DNA from: Burkholderiaceae bacterium
GTDB lineage: Bacteria > Pseudomonadota > Gammaproteobacteria > Burkholderiales > Burkholderiaceae_A
Direction: 5' to 3'
DNA: 64,000 bases
Assembly: GCA_018882795.1 (NCBI GenBank)
Contig: VERJ01000004.1
Location: forward strand, 1 to 64,000
Shown here in pieces: positions 46,805-56,471 of the stretch. The notes under the pieces were generated by a model, which made no database searches, was not told where the DNA came from, and saw only the letters and a list, made by a program, of their open reading frames with translations. Each line of letters begins with the position of its first letter. The stretch's first letter is position 1. The translations under genes were made by a program, and so were the position numbers.

Positions 46805-47269
46805 TCAGTTTGGCCGTACGCCACGGCACAAGAAGGCGAGCACGGTGCCCTCGTGGGTGCTGGGGGTGGCCACACGCGGCACGCCAGATCGCTCGAACGT
46901 GCTCTCATAGACTGGGGCGCCTTTGCCTTCGGTATCGGGGAATACCTGAATCGCCAACTCTGTGTAGAGATTTCTTTTGCAGTCCACCTGTACATAATCT
47001 TTGCGTGAGCGATAGGCCAGGTTCAGTCGGGGCCCGAGGGGTTCCGGGCTGGCCAGCTCCAGCCTCTGCTCCTGTTTGAAATTCAGCAGGATCCAGGTTC
47101 TCAGCAGATTGCGGCCTGCCGAGACCTGGAAATCGGGCTCGGTGGCCACCGAGACAGCGTCTAAGTCAGCAAGTTGGTCAAACTTAGCCTTACCCAGGCT
47201 GGGCATCAGCCCAGTGACCAGGGCAAGCAGGGCAGCGGCCAGTCTGCGGGCCACCGGCTTTGGCGGCAT
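46805..47269 (-). CDS. Exported protein, surface-adhesin E-like
   Basis: A 154-residue predicted periplasmic or surface protein. A signal peptide (ARRLAAALLALVTGLMPSLG) is followed by a small beta-rich domain with paired Cys (VDCKRN and FLCRG) and a RTWILLNFKQEQ stretch, resembling the surface-adhesin E-like family of short exported proteins. Function unknown. I start at ATG 47269; the in-frame ATG at 47305 would add residues encoded by a repeat-like sequence (KIAFVPRKRES). It stands alone, convergent with the TrpB2-like gene. Confidence 0.6.
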   Translation of the reverse strand: MPPKPVARRLAAALLALVTGLMPSLGKAKFDQLADLDAVSVATEPDFQVSAGRNLLRTWILLNFKQEQRLELASPEPLGPRLNLAYRSRKDYVQVDCKRNLYTELAIQVFPDTEGKGAPVYESTFERSGVPRVATPSTHEGTVLAFLCRGVRPN

Positions 47270-47300
47270 GGATTCGCGTTTCCGAGGGACGAATGCAATC
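47266..47300. repeat. Repeat-like hairpin at the 5' end of the adhesin E-like gene
   Basis: GGATTCGCGTTTCCGAGGGACGAATG has ATTCG/CGAAT arms and reads DSRFRGTN in the plus direction. This is close to a common dispersed repeat whose translation gives DSRFRGND. Only one copy is seen here, so assignment is tentative. Confidence 0.35.
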
Positions 47301-47422
47301 TTCATGATCTTTCATTACGGCTCTTGCCGGGGGATCGTTTATCCCACCTTCTTTTGAAATTACGCTCAAAAAAATCTAGTATCGCTTTGATTTTTATGGG
47401 GATTTCACTCTAAAATCCGGTC

Positions 47423-47863
47423 ATGCTTAGACGCTGCGCCCTGTTGATTTCAGTCTGTCTGCCTCTTGGGGGCTGTGTCAGCGTCTCTTCTTCCACCTTT
47501 GCCGAACTGAGGCGGGATCACCCCAAGTTCGAGTCCCAGGATTGCCAAGTTGCTGCGGATGACACTCGTATTCACGATGAGCTCAAGTTGTTGCGTACTC
47601 TGATCTCGCCGGTGGTCGTGGCCCTCTCGGGCGGCCTGCTGCTCCCGGCTGTGGTGGTGGCCAATGCTAGCCTGGATACCGCTGATCGGCTCGATGCCTC
47701 ACGCATGGAGGTCCACTGCGGGGGGGAGGGTAAGACCTCCTTTGATATCGCCCAGGGGGTTGTGGGTAACGCGGCTCTCGGACTTGCCACAGGGGCTGCC
47801 GTGAACGCTGTTGGTGCCCCGTTGCCCTTGCCAGCGATGGGCGGGGGAACCCCCTCAAAATAG
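47423..47863 (+). CDS. Predicted lipoprotein of unknown function
   Basis: A 146-residue exported protein. The signal sequence ends in a lipobox (LPLGGC, lipid-modified Cys18), so it should be anchored in the outer or inner membrane. The rest has two Cys (SQDCQV, VHCGGE), a hydrophobic segment (ISPVVVALSGGLLLPAVVV) and a Gly/Ala-rich C-terminus. I do not recognise the family. It is convergent with thiE, with a 25-bp gap, and unlikely to belong to the thiamin operon. Confidence 0.65.
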   Translation: MLRRCALLISVCLPLGGCVSVSSSTFAELRRDHPKFESQDCQVAADDTRIHDELKLLRTLISPVVVALSGGLLLPAVVVANASLDTADRLDASRMEVHCGGEGKTSFDIAQGVVGNAALGLATGAAVNAVGAPLPLPAMGGGTPSK

Positions 47864-47888
47864 ACGTTTGTCTTTCCTTGCGGCCTGA

Positions 47889-48896
47889 CTAGCTGGACAC
47901 CGAGAGCGTTGGTCTCGCCAGTAAAGACTCATGGCGCGAGACAGATCCTTTCATTTGGGTTTCCAAGTCCTGCCAACGTGATTGCAGTTTCAGGAATGCA
48001 GCGGTTGGATCCAGGTCACCAGTGACTGCGCCAATCACAGAGGCACTCGCACAGCCTGTGGCATGGACTTCCGCCAGATTGCCTGCGTTCACACCGCCTA
48101 TCCCGATCACGGGATAAGGAATGAGCGAGACCCAATAGCGCAGATTGTCAGTGCCCCGCGCGATCCAGGGCATCGCTTTCACCCGTGTGGGAAATACTGG
48201 CCCGCAGGCCACGATGCTCGGTTGAAGCGACAGCGCCCGGGCCACTTCCCAAAAGGAGTGGGATGACACCCCCAGTCGCAGGCCTGCCTTGGCAATCGCA
48301 TCCAAGTCGGCTGAAAGAAGATCTTCCTGGCCAAGATGCACGCCCCAGGCGCCCGCATCGATGGCGGCCTGCCAGTAGTCATTGATAAAGAGCTGACAGT
48401 CCGGATACTGCCTGCCCATGGATACGGCCTGCTGAATCTTGCGGCCGATCTCGGTTGTGAATGATGGTGATTTGATTCTGAGCTGCAGGATCCGCGCGCC
48501 TGCCTCGAGCATCAGAGCAAGATGCTCAAGATTATCCACGATGGGATAAACCCCGGGCCTTGGGTTGCGCATGGCGGGAAATACGCTTGAAGGTCTTGGA
48601 CCGCATTCCAGATCCACAAGCCTGGGATAGGCATCGCGTTTGGGCGGTGAATCATTCAGCGACCGCACGCCGTGTAATGCACGTGATGCATACCCAAAAA
48701 GGGCCAGTACACAGGCATCTTCAAGCACATAGCCTTGTGCCTGCCAACTCCTAATATCGCTTTCGATTGCGGTGCGGACTGCTTCGTCATCTTTCGCTAT
48801 TGCTACCGCAGGAAGCAGATCCGCATGCAGCCAGCGGGTTTTGAGCCGCAGCGCAAGTCGGTTCTCTTGCACATGAAATTGACAAGACGGATTCAT
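47889..48896 (-). CDS. thiE: Thiamin-phosphate synthase with N-terminal extension
   Basis: A 335-residue protein. Residues about 113-310 are ThiE: GVYPIVDN, LQLRIKSPS, FINDYWQAAIDAGAWGVHLG, VSSHS, ACGPVFPTR and IGIGGVNAGN. It joins HMP-PP and thiazole phosphate to give thiamin phosphate. The first 110 residues are extra compared with E. coli ThiE; the segment EDACVLALFGYAS recalls the C-terminal helix of HMP kinases, and similar extended ThiE proteins are known from Burkholderiales. Whether the extension is active is unknown. It overlaps thiG by four bases and ends the operon. Confidence 0.88.
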   Translation of the reverse strand: MNPSCQFHVQENRLALRLKTRWLHADLLPAVAIAKDDEAVRTAIESDIRSWQAQGYVLEDACVLALFGYASRALHGVRSLNDSPPKRDAYPRLVDLECGPRPSSVFPAMRNPRPGVYPIVDNLEHLALMLEAGARILQLRIKSPSFTTEIGRKIQQAVSMGRQYPDCQLFINDYWQAAIDAGAWGVHLGQEDLLSADLDAIAKAGLRLGVSSHSFWEVARALSLQPSIVACGPVFPTRVKAMPWIARGTDNLRYWVSLIPYPVIGIGGVNAGNLAEVHATGCASASVIGAVTGDLDPTAAFLKLQSRWQDLETQMKGSVSRHESLLARPTLSVSS

Positions 48897-49705
48897 ATCG
48901 TGAACGGCTGGCCTGTGACCGGTGTCGATGGTGTGGCGAAGGGCTGGGGCGTGATCACGCCTGCGAGAAAGCCGGCGCGGCCCGCGCGAATTGCATCTCG
49001 AAATGCTGCCGCCATCTTTACTGGGTCTTTGGCTTGCGCGATTGCGGAATTCAGCAGCACGCCATCAAAACCGATTTCCATTGCCTGTGCTGCATGTGAA
49101 GGCGCACCGATGCCTGCATCCACAATCAGGGTGGTGTTGGGGAATCTGTCCCGCAGCCGCTGTAGGGCATCTTTGTTGGTGATGCCTTGTCCTGAGCCGA
49201 TCGGTGCCGCCCAGGGCATGAGAATTCTGCAGCCGACATCCACCAGACGCTGGGCCACCAGCAGATCCTCTGTGCAATAAGGAAACACTTCAAAACCCAG
49301 ATCAACAAGCTGCTTTGCCGCAGGCACCAGTTCAAAGGTGTCGGGCTGCAGCGTGTAGTCATCGCCGACTACCTCCAGCTTCACCCAGTTGGTTTCGAAG
49401 ATTTCCCTGGCCATCTGGGCCAGCGCAACAGCCTCCGCTGCTGTGCGGCAGCCAGCGGTGTTTGGAAGAATGCGCTTGCCAGTCTTGCGAATCAGATCCC
49501 ACCAGGCCTTGCCACCGCTGCCCGAGACATTGGCGGCCTGGCGTTTGATGCCCATCGTCAGAATTTCCGCCTCTGATACAGAAATTGCCGCCTCCAGCAC
49601 CTGGGGTGATGGGTAGCCGGCCGTGCCCATGAGGAAACGGCTCGTGAGCTGCGTATCGCCAAAGCGAATGGGGTCGGCCGAATTGGATATTAAGGATGTC
49701 GTCAT
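48893..49705 (-). CDS. thiG: Thiazole synthase
   Basis: A 270-residue TIM-barrel enzyme forming the thiazole ring of thiamin from deoxyxylulose phosphate, dehydroglycine and ThiS thiocarboxylate. Family segments: SRFLMGTAGYPSP, LPNTAGCRTAAEAV, WVKLEVVGDDYTLQPD, MPWAAPIGSGQGI and VDAGIGAPSHAAQAME. It lies between thiS and thiE in the riboswitch-controlled operon. Confidence 0.95.
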   Translation of the reverse strand: MTTSLISNSADPIRFGDTQLTSRFLMGTAGYPSPQVLEAAISVSEAEILTMGIKRQAANVSGSGGKAWWDLIRKTGKRILPNTAGCRTAAEAVALAQMAREIFETNWVKLEVVGDDYTLQPDTFELVPAAKQLVDLGFEVFPYCTEDLLVAQRLVDVGCRILMPWAAPIGSGQGITNKDALQRLRDRFPNTTLIVDAGIGAPSHAAQAMEIGFDGVLLNSAIAQAKDPVKMAAAFRDAIRAGRAGFLAGVITPQPFATPSTPVTGQPFTI

Positions 49706-49722
49706 AGAAAACAGTAAAAAAT

Positions 49723-49923
49723 TTAACCGCCCGTGATCGGCTCAAAGGTCATCACCTGATCGTTGTCAGATAACGATCTTTCCTGGCGCGCATCGCGTGG
49801 CACGAACACGCCGTTCACAGCAGTGGCGCAGGACTTCTGCTCAATCCCAGCCTGATCCAGCAAGGCCGAGAGCGTGCAGCCTTCTGCGCAAGCATGGGCC
49901 GTGCCGTTAACGAAGACCTGCAT
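49723..49923 (-). CDS. thiS: Sulfur carrier protein ThiS
   Basis: A 66-residue ubiquitin-fold carrier ending in the Gly-Gly (FEPITGG) that is thiocarboxylated. It begins MQVFVNGTAHACAEG and contains TAVNGVFVPRD, a ThiS hallmark. The ATG at 49923 overlaps the end of thiO; the frame is open further upstream but that is thiO sequence. ThiF, needed to adenylate ThiS, is not in the window. Confidence 0.93.
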   Translation of the reverse strand: MQVFVNGTAHACAEGCTLSALLDQAGIEQKSCATAVNGVFVPRDARQERSLSDNDQVMTFEPITGG

Positions 49924-50956
49924 CGCCCAATGCCTTTTCAATAACAGCAGGGGCCAGCAGCCAGCCATGCCGAAAAAGCCCGTTGATGCGAATCAGCCCG
50001 TCTTCCACATTCATGTAAGGTAGATTATCGTGGGTAGCTGGCCGCAGATTGGTATCTGTCCAGAGCACCCGGGCCTCGGCCAGAGCGGGGAAGATACTAA
50101 AGGCTGCTGAGAGCAGCTCCATCGTGCTCTGCACCGAAATGGGTGATCGGTCTTCGCTTTCAATTTCGGTGGCGCCAATCACCAGACGATCATCTGGGTG
50201 GGGCACGATATAGACCCGCCAGCGCGGATGCAGCAGCCGCACCGGGCGGTGTAGCACGAAGCCGAGTGCAGAGAGCACAATCACCTCGCCACGTACACCG
50301 CGGACATCCAGCGTGTCGCTTGCCCCGGTGCCGCGGACATCAATCACCCAGTCAAAACGCAGTGATTCACCATTGGAGACGATACCGCCTGGTTCAATCG
50401 CGTCTGCCCGAGCACCCCAGCGCCAATTCACCTGGGGCAGGGCTGCGTGCAGGCTGCTCATGGCTTCTGTCGGATGCAGATGGCCTTCGCCTTTTAAGCG
50501 CCATGCATGCAGTGTGCCCTTGAGCATGGGTGCGAGCGGTGCGATATCCCGGGCTTCAAGTTCAATCATGTGATCAGGGTCGTTATCCAAGAGCCGCAGG
50601 ATGCGTTGCGCTGATCCCGCATCCGATGCGTGGCAGACCATGAGGCTGTCATTGAGCGCAAGACCTAGCGGCGATACCGCATCACATGGCCGTGGCAGCA
50701 TCGATCTCAGGGCTTTGTCCATGTCTTGCCAGAGTGCAAGCGACCTCAGCCCGAGATCACGTACCACTGGCCCGCCGCACTCCATTTCGGCAATGGGACT
50801 GAGCATGCCCGCTGCTGTCCAGCCTGCGGCCCGGATCGTATTGGGCCCGGGCGAGGGCGGAGAGGGTTCAAAGACTGTTACATCGTGACCAGCCTTGGCG
50901 CAATGAAAGGCGGCAAGCCTTCCCAGCACACCAGCGCCTGCAATGCCAATACGCAT
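49907..50956 (-). CDS. thiO: Glycine oxidase ThiO
   Basis: A 349-residue FAD-dependent amine oxidase (DAO family) that makes dehydroglycine for the thiazole ring. The FAD-binding motif is GIAGAGVLGRLAAFHCAKAG, and the C-terminal region has VIGATEIES and NGLFRHGWLLAPAV, typical of ThiO. Its presence implies the ThiO, oxygen-using route rather than the radical-SAM ThiH route. It overlaps thiS by 17 bp. Confidence 0.92.
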   Translation of the reverse strand: MRIGIAGAGVLGRLAAFHCAKAGHDVTVFEPSPPSPGPNTIRAAGWTAAGMLSPIAEMECGGPVVRDLGLRSLALWQDMDKALRSMLPRPCDAVSPLGLALNDSLMVCHASDAGSAQRILRLLDNDPDHMIELEARDIAPLAPMLKGTLHAWRLKGEGHLHPTEAMSSLHAALPQVNWRWGARADAIEPGGIVSNGESLRFDWVIDVRGTGASDTLDVRGVRGEVIVLSALGFVLHRPVRLLHPRWRVYIVPHPDDRLVIGATEIESEDRSPISVQSTMELLSAAFSIFPALAEARVLWTDTNLRPATHDNLPYMNVEDGLIRINGLFRHGWLLAPAVIEKALGDAGLR

Positions 50957-50972
50957 GTTGCTGTAATACTCC

Positions 50973-52898
<1,926 letters not shown>

Positions 52899-53831
52899 TT
52901 AATCTGTTGAGGTGTCAGGCACGGTGTCAGACACCGTGCCTGACACCTTCGGGGTAAGGTGCATCGGCTGGGGATCAAAGCCATGATTCACTGGGCCATG
53001 TCCATGGCCTACCCGCATGGCTACCGAATGCGAAATCGCCTGATAAACATAGTCTTGCGCGCCTTTGACTGCTGCCTTGAGTGGGTAGCCGAGCGCCAGG
53101 TAGCAGGCAATCGCAGAAGAGAGCGTGCAGCCCGTGCCGTGCAGGTTATTGGTGTCGATGCGGGGCTTGACGATCTCGGTGATCGACCGATGGATTGCCA
53201 CGTCGTCCTTCGGGCTCCTCGCAATAACGGCTTCTTTAAGCGTAGATGGCGTGAACTCCACCAGCATATCCATCAAATTCGGTGACTTCATGTGGCCGCC
53301 CTTTACCAATACATTGCGGGCGCCCATCTCATACAGTTGTACTGCGGCCGACTCAAACTGCTCCCAACGCGCCACCGTCTGCCCGATCAGCCAGGAGAGT
53401 TCATCGAGATTGGGTGTGACGAGTGTGGCCAGTGGGAAAAGAAGCCGCACAATCTCTTCCTGGGTCTGGGGCGTGATGAGCTTATCGCCACTGGTGGCCA
53501 CCATCACGGGGTCCAACACCACGAACCCCGGCCGATATGTTTTCAAGGCATCGGCTACCACGGCCACGATCTCGGGCGAGTGCAGCATGCCGATCTTCAC
53601 CGCATCTGCACCGATGTCCTCGAACACTGCATCTAACTGGGCGCCCAAGAATGCCGGGTCTGGTGCATGAATCGCACGCACACCCTGGGTGTTTTGTGCA
53701 GTGAGCGCGGTGATGGCCGTGAGCCCATAGCAGCCCAGCGCTGAAATGGTTTTTAAATCCGCCTGAATGCCTGCACCGCCTCCGCTATCGGAGCCGGCGA
53801 TGGAGAGAACTTTTTTGGGAGTGAAGGCCAT
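52899..53831 (-). CDS. thiD: Hydroxymethylpyrimidine (phosphate) kinase ThiD, repeat-expanded
   Basis: A 310-residue ribokinase-like enzyme phosphorylating HMP to HMP-PP. It opens VLSIAGSDSGGGAGIQADLK, with DPVMVATSGD, TPNLDELSWLIG and the anion-hole motif NLHGTGCTLSSAI. It is 40 or more residues longer than usual (about 265). Two stretches are repeat-derived: residues about 201-213 (VIARSPKDDVAIH, family 1) and the C-terminus VSGTVSDTVPDTSTD (family 2). Both keep the frame open. First gene of the thi operon, 10 bp after the TPP riboswitch. Confidence 0.93.
   Translation of the reverse strand: MAFTPKKVLSIAGSDSGGGAGIQADLKTISALGCYGLTAITALTAQNTQGVRAIHAPDPAFLGAQLDAVFEDIGADAVKIGMLHSPEIVAVVADALKTYRPGFVVLDPVMVATSGDKLITPQTQEEIVRLLFPLATLVTPNLDELSWLIGQTVARWEQFESAAVQLYEMGARNVLVKGGHMKSPNLMDMLVEFTPSTLKEAVIARSPKDDVAIHRSITEIVKPRIDTNNLHGTGCTLSSAIACYLALGYPLKAAVKGAQDYVYQAISHSVAMRVGHGHGPVNHGFDPQPMHLTPKVSGTVSDTVPDTSTD
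52910..52948. repeat. Perfect 39-bp palindrome, family 2, at the thiD 3' end
   Basis: AGGTGTCAGGCACGGTGTC and its exact reverse complement flank a single central base. It ends 9 bp before the thiD stop codon and 24 bp before the thiC start. On the thiD strand it encodes KVSGTVSDTVPDT. In mRNA it would form a strong hairpin at the thiD-thiC boundary. No T-run follows, so it is not a standard terminator. Confidence 0.85.
53191..53230. repeat. Palindromic repeat, family 1, in frame inside thiD
   Basis: TGGATTGCCACGTCGTCC...CTCCTCGCAATAACGG; on the minus strand CGTTATTGCGAG...GGCAATCCATCG. It is the general GTCATTGCGAG...GCAATCCA repeat form, with CGTTATTGCGAG identical to the nagZ copy. It encodes VIARSPKDDVAIH between conserved parts of ThiD, in what should be a surface loop. 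Confidence 0.75.
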
Positions 53832-53840
53832 GATTGCTTT

Positions 53841-53919
53841 CCTACGCCGGTATCAGCCGGATCAGGTTCAAGGGTATTTCTCAGACCGACAACCCTGCCG
53901 GTCACCCCTAGCGAAGGTT
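53841..53919 (-). promoter_or_regulatory. TPP riboswitch (THI element) controlling the thi operon
   Basis: Read on the minus strand, the conserved TPP aptamer parts appear in order: GGGGTG (5' stem), CTGAGAAATACCC, TTGAACCTGATCCGG and TACCGGCGTAGG. The 3' end lies 10 bp before the thiD start, and its terminal GTAGGAAAG contains the likely thiD ribosome binding site, which suggests control of translation: bound TPP would hide the site. No terminator hairpin with a T-run sits between aptamer and thiD. Confidence 0.95.
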
Positions 53920-53988
53920 TAATGCTAACGGATAAGTGGGCTGCCGTGTGGCGCCTGAGGGGCAGCAGGCCCAGCCTTGAAACGGGCG

Positions 53989-54018
53989 AAAAAAAGCCCG
54001 CCGGGTGAGGGCGGGCTT
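53989..54018 (-). terminator. Intrinsic terminator of the DUF4212-symporter operon
   Basis: On the minus strand AAGCCCGCC, a short loop, GGCGGGCTT and then a run of T (seven in all). This is a textbook intrinsic terminator, about 55 bp after the stop of the symporter gene and before the thi riboswitch. Confidence 0.85.
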
Positions 54019-54070
54019 GAGTTGTTTTGGCAAACCCCCCGGGAAGGGGACTCCCCGAGGTGCCTAAGGG

Positions 54071-56110
54071 TTACTTCGCCATCTTCAGATCAGGGTAGCG
54101 AACCGACTCCACCAGCTCTTGAACCTGACGGTTCGGAGCGGGGGTGATCAAGCTCACGATGATGATCACGGCAAAGCCCAGCGGCACGCCGAACAAGCCG
54201 GCCGAGATCGCGGAGATCTCAAACCACTCGTTCACAATCGGGGCCGAACGGGGGATACCCAGGAAGACCTCACGCAGCCATGGCTGGTTCTGCACCATAT
54301 AGAAGAAGGTGATGCCGATACCTGCGACCATGCCCAAGCTTGCTGCGATACCCGTGGTGCGTTTCCAGAAGATGCCCATCACGAGAGCCGGGAAGAATCC
54401 TGCCGCAGCGAACGAGAAGGCCGCAGACACCAGGAACAGAATGTCAGCAGGTTTCTGTTGCGCCACCAGGGCAGCCAACACGGCAACAATCAGCAGCATG
54501 GTCTTGGAGAGCACCACACGGCGGGCCACAGGGGCCGACGGATCGATCATCTTGTAATACACGTCGTGCGAGAGTGCGTTAGCAATGGTCAGCAGCAGAC
54601 CGTCAGCTGTTGACAGTGCCGCAGCGAGACCACCCGCAGCCACCAGGCCGGAGATCACATAGGGCAGGCCCGCGATCTCTGGCGTTGCCAGCACCACAAT
54701 GTCTGCACCGATGGAGACCTCGGCAAGCTGCACGATCCCGTCCTTATTCAGGTCAACAATCGACAGTAGACTCGGATCCACCTTCGCCCAGTTCTGCACC
54801 CAGGCCGGCAGCGATGCATAGGCCGAGCCAACGATGTCGTTGTACATCACGAACTTCACCAGCACAGCAAGTGCAGGCGCCGAGAAGTACAGCAGGAAGA
54901 TGAAGAACAGCGACCAGGTCACGGAGTTACGGGCCTCACGCACCGATGGTGTCGTGTAGAAACGCATCAGGATGTGTGGCAGTGCTGCGGTACCCACCAT
55001 CAGACAGAAGATGAGCGCCAGGAAGTTCTTGCGAGACTTGTTCTGGGCGGCTTCGTCCTTGCCAGGGAAGGCCTGGGCATGCGGCAAGGGTGGGTTGCCG
55101 CGAGCGGCACCGGCCTTGGCCTTATCCAAGCTTGCCTTGTAGGCTTTTTCATCGGCCGGGAACTTGTCCGCCGTGCCAGCAGCTTCTGCAGCGGCCTTGT
55201 CAGCAGCGTAAGAGGCTGGAACATCCTTCAGCTTCTCGGTTGCAGCAGCAGCCCGATCCTTGAAGATCTGACGGACTTCAATTTCCTTGGGATCAGCCGT
55301 GATCTTCTTCTCAAGCTCCGTGACCTTTTGGAGCTGCTGGCCGTAGACCAATTGCGGCACAGGCACGCCTGTCTGCTTCACGCCAAGCCAAACCAGCGGA
55401 ATCATGTAGGCAATGATCAGGATGATGTACTGGGCTACCTGGGTCCAGGTCACCGCCTTCATACCACCCAGGAAGGAGCAGACCAGAATACCGGCCAGTC
55501 CCAGGAACACGCCAACTTCAAACGACACACCAGTGAGGCGGGTTGTGATCAGGCCCACACCGTAGATCTGCGCCACCACATAGGTGAAGGAGCACAGAAT
55601 CGCAATACACACACCGATGAATCGGGGCAGATTGCCGCCGTAGCGTGCGCCGAGGAAGTCCGGAATCGTGAACTGACCGAACTTGCGCAGGAAGGGCGCC
55701 AGGAACACGGCCACCAGCACATAGCCACCGGTCCAGCCCATGATAAAGGCCAGGCCACCGTAGCCCTGCAGGTAAAGACCACCGGCCATACCGATAAACG
55801 ATGCAGCCGACATCCAGTCGGCGCCCGTCGCCATCCCGTTAAACACAGCGGGAACGCGGCGGCCGGCGACGTAGTATTCGTCAGCATCGCTGGTGCGGCT
55901 CATAATGCCGATGCCGGCATAGAGCAGCACGGTCGCAGCCAAGAAGACGTAGCCCATCATTTCACGTGAGAGACCCATCTGCTCGGCAATGCCCAGCAGA
56001 ATCACGAAAATGGCGAAGCCACCTGTATAGAAGCCGTAGACCTTTTTCAGTTGGCTGGTGAAGGCCTTCTGAGATTGGGCCGGAGCGGCAATAGGATTGT
56101 TAGAAGCCAT
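54071..56110 (-). CDS. Sodium:solute symporter, VC_2705/acetate-permease type
   Basis: A 679-residue SSS-family transporter with about 13 membrane helices. Family segments: DEYYVAGRRVPAVFNGMATG, ADWMSAASFIGMAGG, WTGGYVLVAVFLAPFLRKFG and [18 protein letters not shown]. Between about residues 250 and 355 lies a hydrophilic Lys/Ala/Glu-rich insert (EKKITADPKEIEVRQIFKDR onward) absent from E. coli ActP but known from Burkholderiales members. It follows a DUF4212 gene by two bases. Likely substrate: acetate or another short-chain organic acid with Na+, by family; unproven. Confidence 0.92.
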   Translation of the reverse strand: MASNNPIAAPAQSQKAFTSQLKKVYGFYTGGFAIFVILLGIAEQMGLSREMMGYVFLAATVLLYAGIGIMSRTSDADEYYVAGRRVPAVFNGMATGADWMSAASFIGMAGGLYLQGYGGLAFIMGWTGGYVLVAVFLAPFLRKFGQFTIPDFLGARYGGNLPRFIGVCIAILCSFTYVVAQIYGVGLITTRLTGVSFEVGVFLGLAGILVCSFLGGMKAVTWTQVAQYIILIIAYMIPLVWLGVKQTGVPVPQLVYGQQLQKVTELEKKITADPKEIEVRQIFKDRAAAATEKLKDVPASYAADKAAAEAAGTADKFPADEKAYKASLDKAKAGAARGNPPLPHAQAFPGKDEAAQNKSRKNFLALIFCLMVGTAALPHILMRFYTTPSVREARNSVTWSLFFIFLLYFSAPALAVLVKFVMYNDIVGSAYASLPAWVQNWAKVDPSLLSIVDLNKDGIVQLAEVSIGADIVVLATPEIAGLPYVISGLVAAGGLAAALSTADGLLLTIANALSHDVYYKMIDPSAPVARRVVLSKTMLLIVAVLAALVAQQKPADILFLVSAAFSFAAAGFFPALVMGIFWKRTTGIAASLGMVAGIGITFFYMVQNQPWLREVFLGIPRSAPIVNEWFEISAISAGLFGVPLGFAVIIIVSLITPAPNRQVQELVESVRYPDLKMAK

Positions 56111-56112
56111 GA

Positions 56113-56379
56113 TCAGTCGTCCTCCGCCTCAGCCACGCCAAACTCTTTGTCCATCTGATTCATCGATCGGGCGTAGTACCAGATGATGGCGATGTAGATG
56201 ATCAGAGAGCCTTGTGCGCCCATGTAAAAGGCGAACGGCCAGCCGAAAAAGTTAAAAGAAAGTTCGCGGGCATAAAACCCCACGACATAGGTAACGACAA
56301 ACCACAGAGCGAGCAGCCAGGCTGTCTTTCTGAGTGTCGCCTGCCAATAGGCAACGTGTTTTTCACTTAATTGCATCAA
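56113..56379 (-). CDS. DUF4212 small membrane subunit of sodium symporter
   Basis: An 88-residue protein with two membrane helices (WLLALWFVVTYVVGFYA and GAQGSLIIYIAIIWYYA) separated by the conserved FNFFGWPFAFYMGAQG. DUF4212 proteins occur almost always directly before a VC_2705-type symporter, as here, and are thought to be its partner. TTTAGGAGG precedes the ATG. The acidic tail (MDKEFGVAEAEDD) is typical. Confidence 0.92.
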   Translation of the reverse strand: MMQLSEKHVAYWQATLRKTAWLLALWFVVTYVVGFYARELSFNFFGWPFAFYMGAQGSLIIYIAIIWYYARSMNQMDKEFGVAEAEDD

Positions 56380-56471
56380 AAGCCTCCTAAAGGAAGTGTT
56401 GTAAAGCCTCTACGGCTTATCCCGCCGCTTCTTGAATCAATTCTGTTTTGAGTAGACGCGCCTTTACGGGC

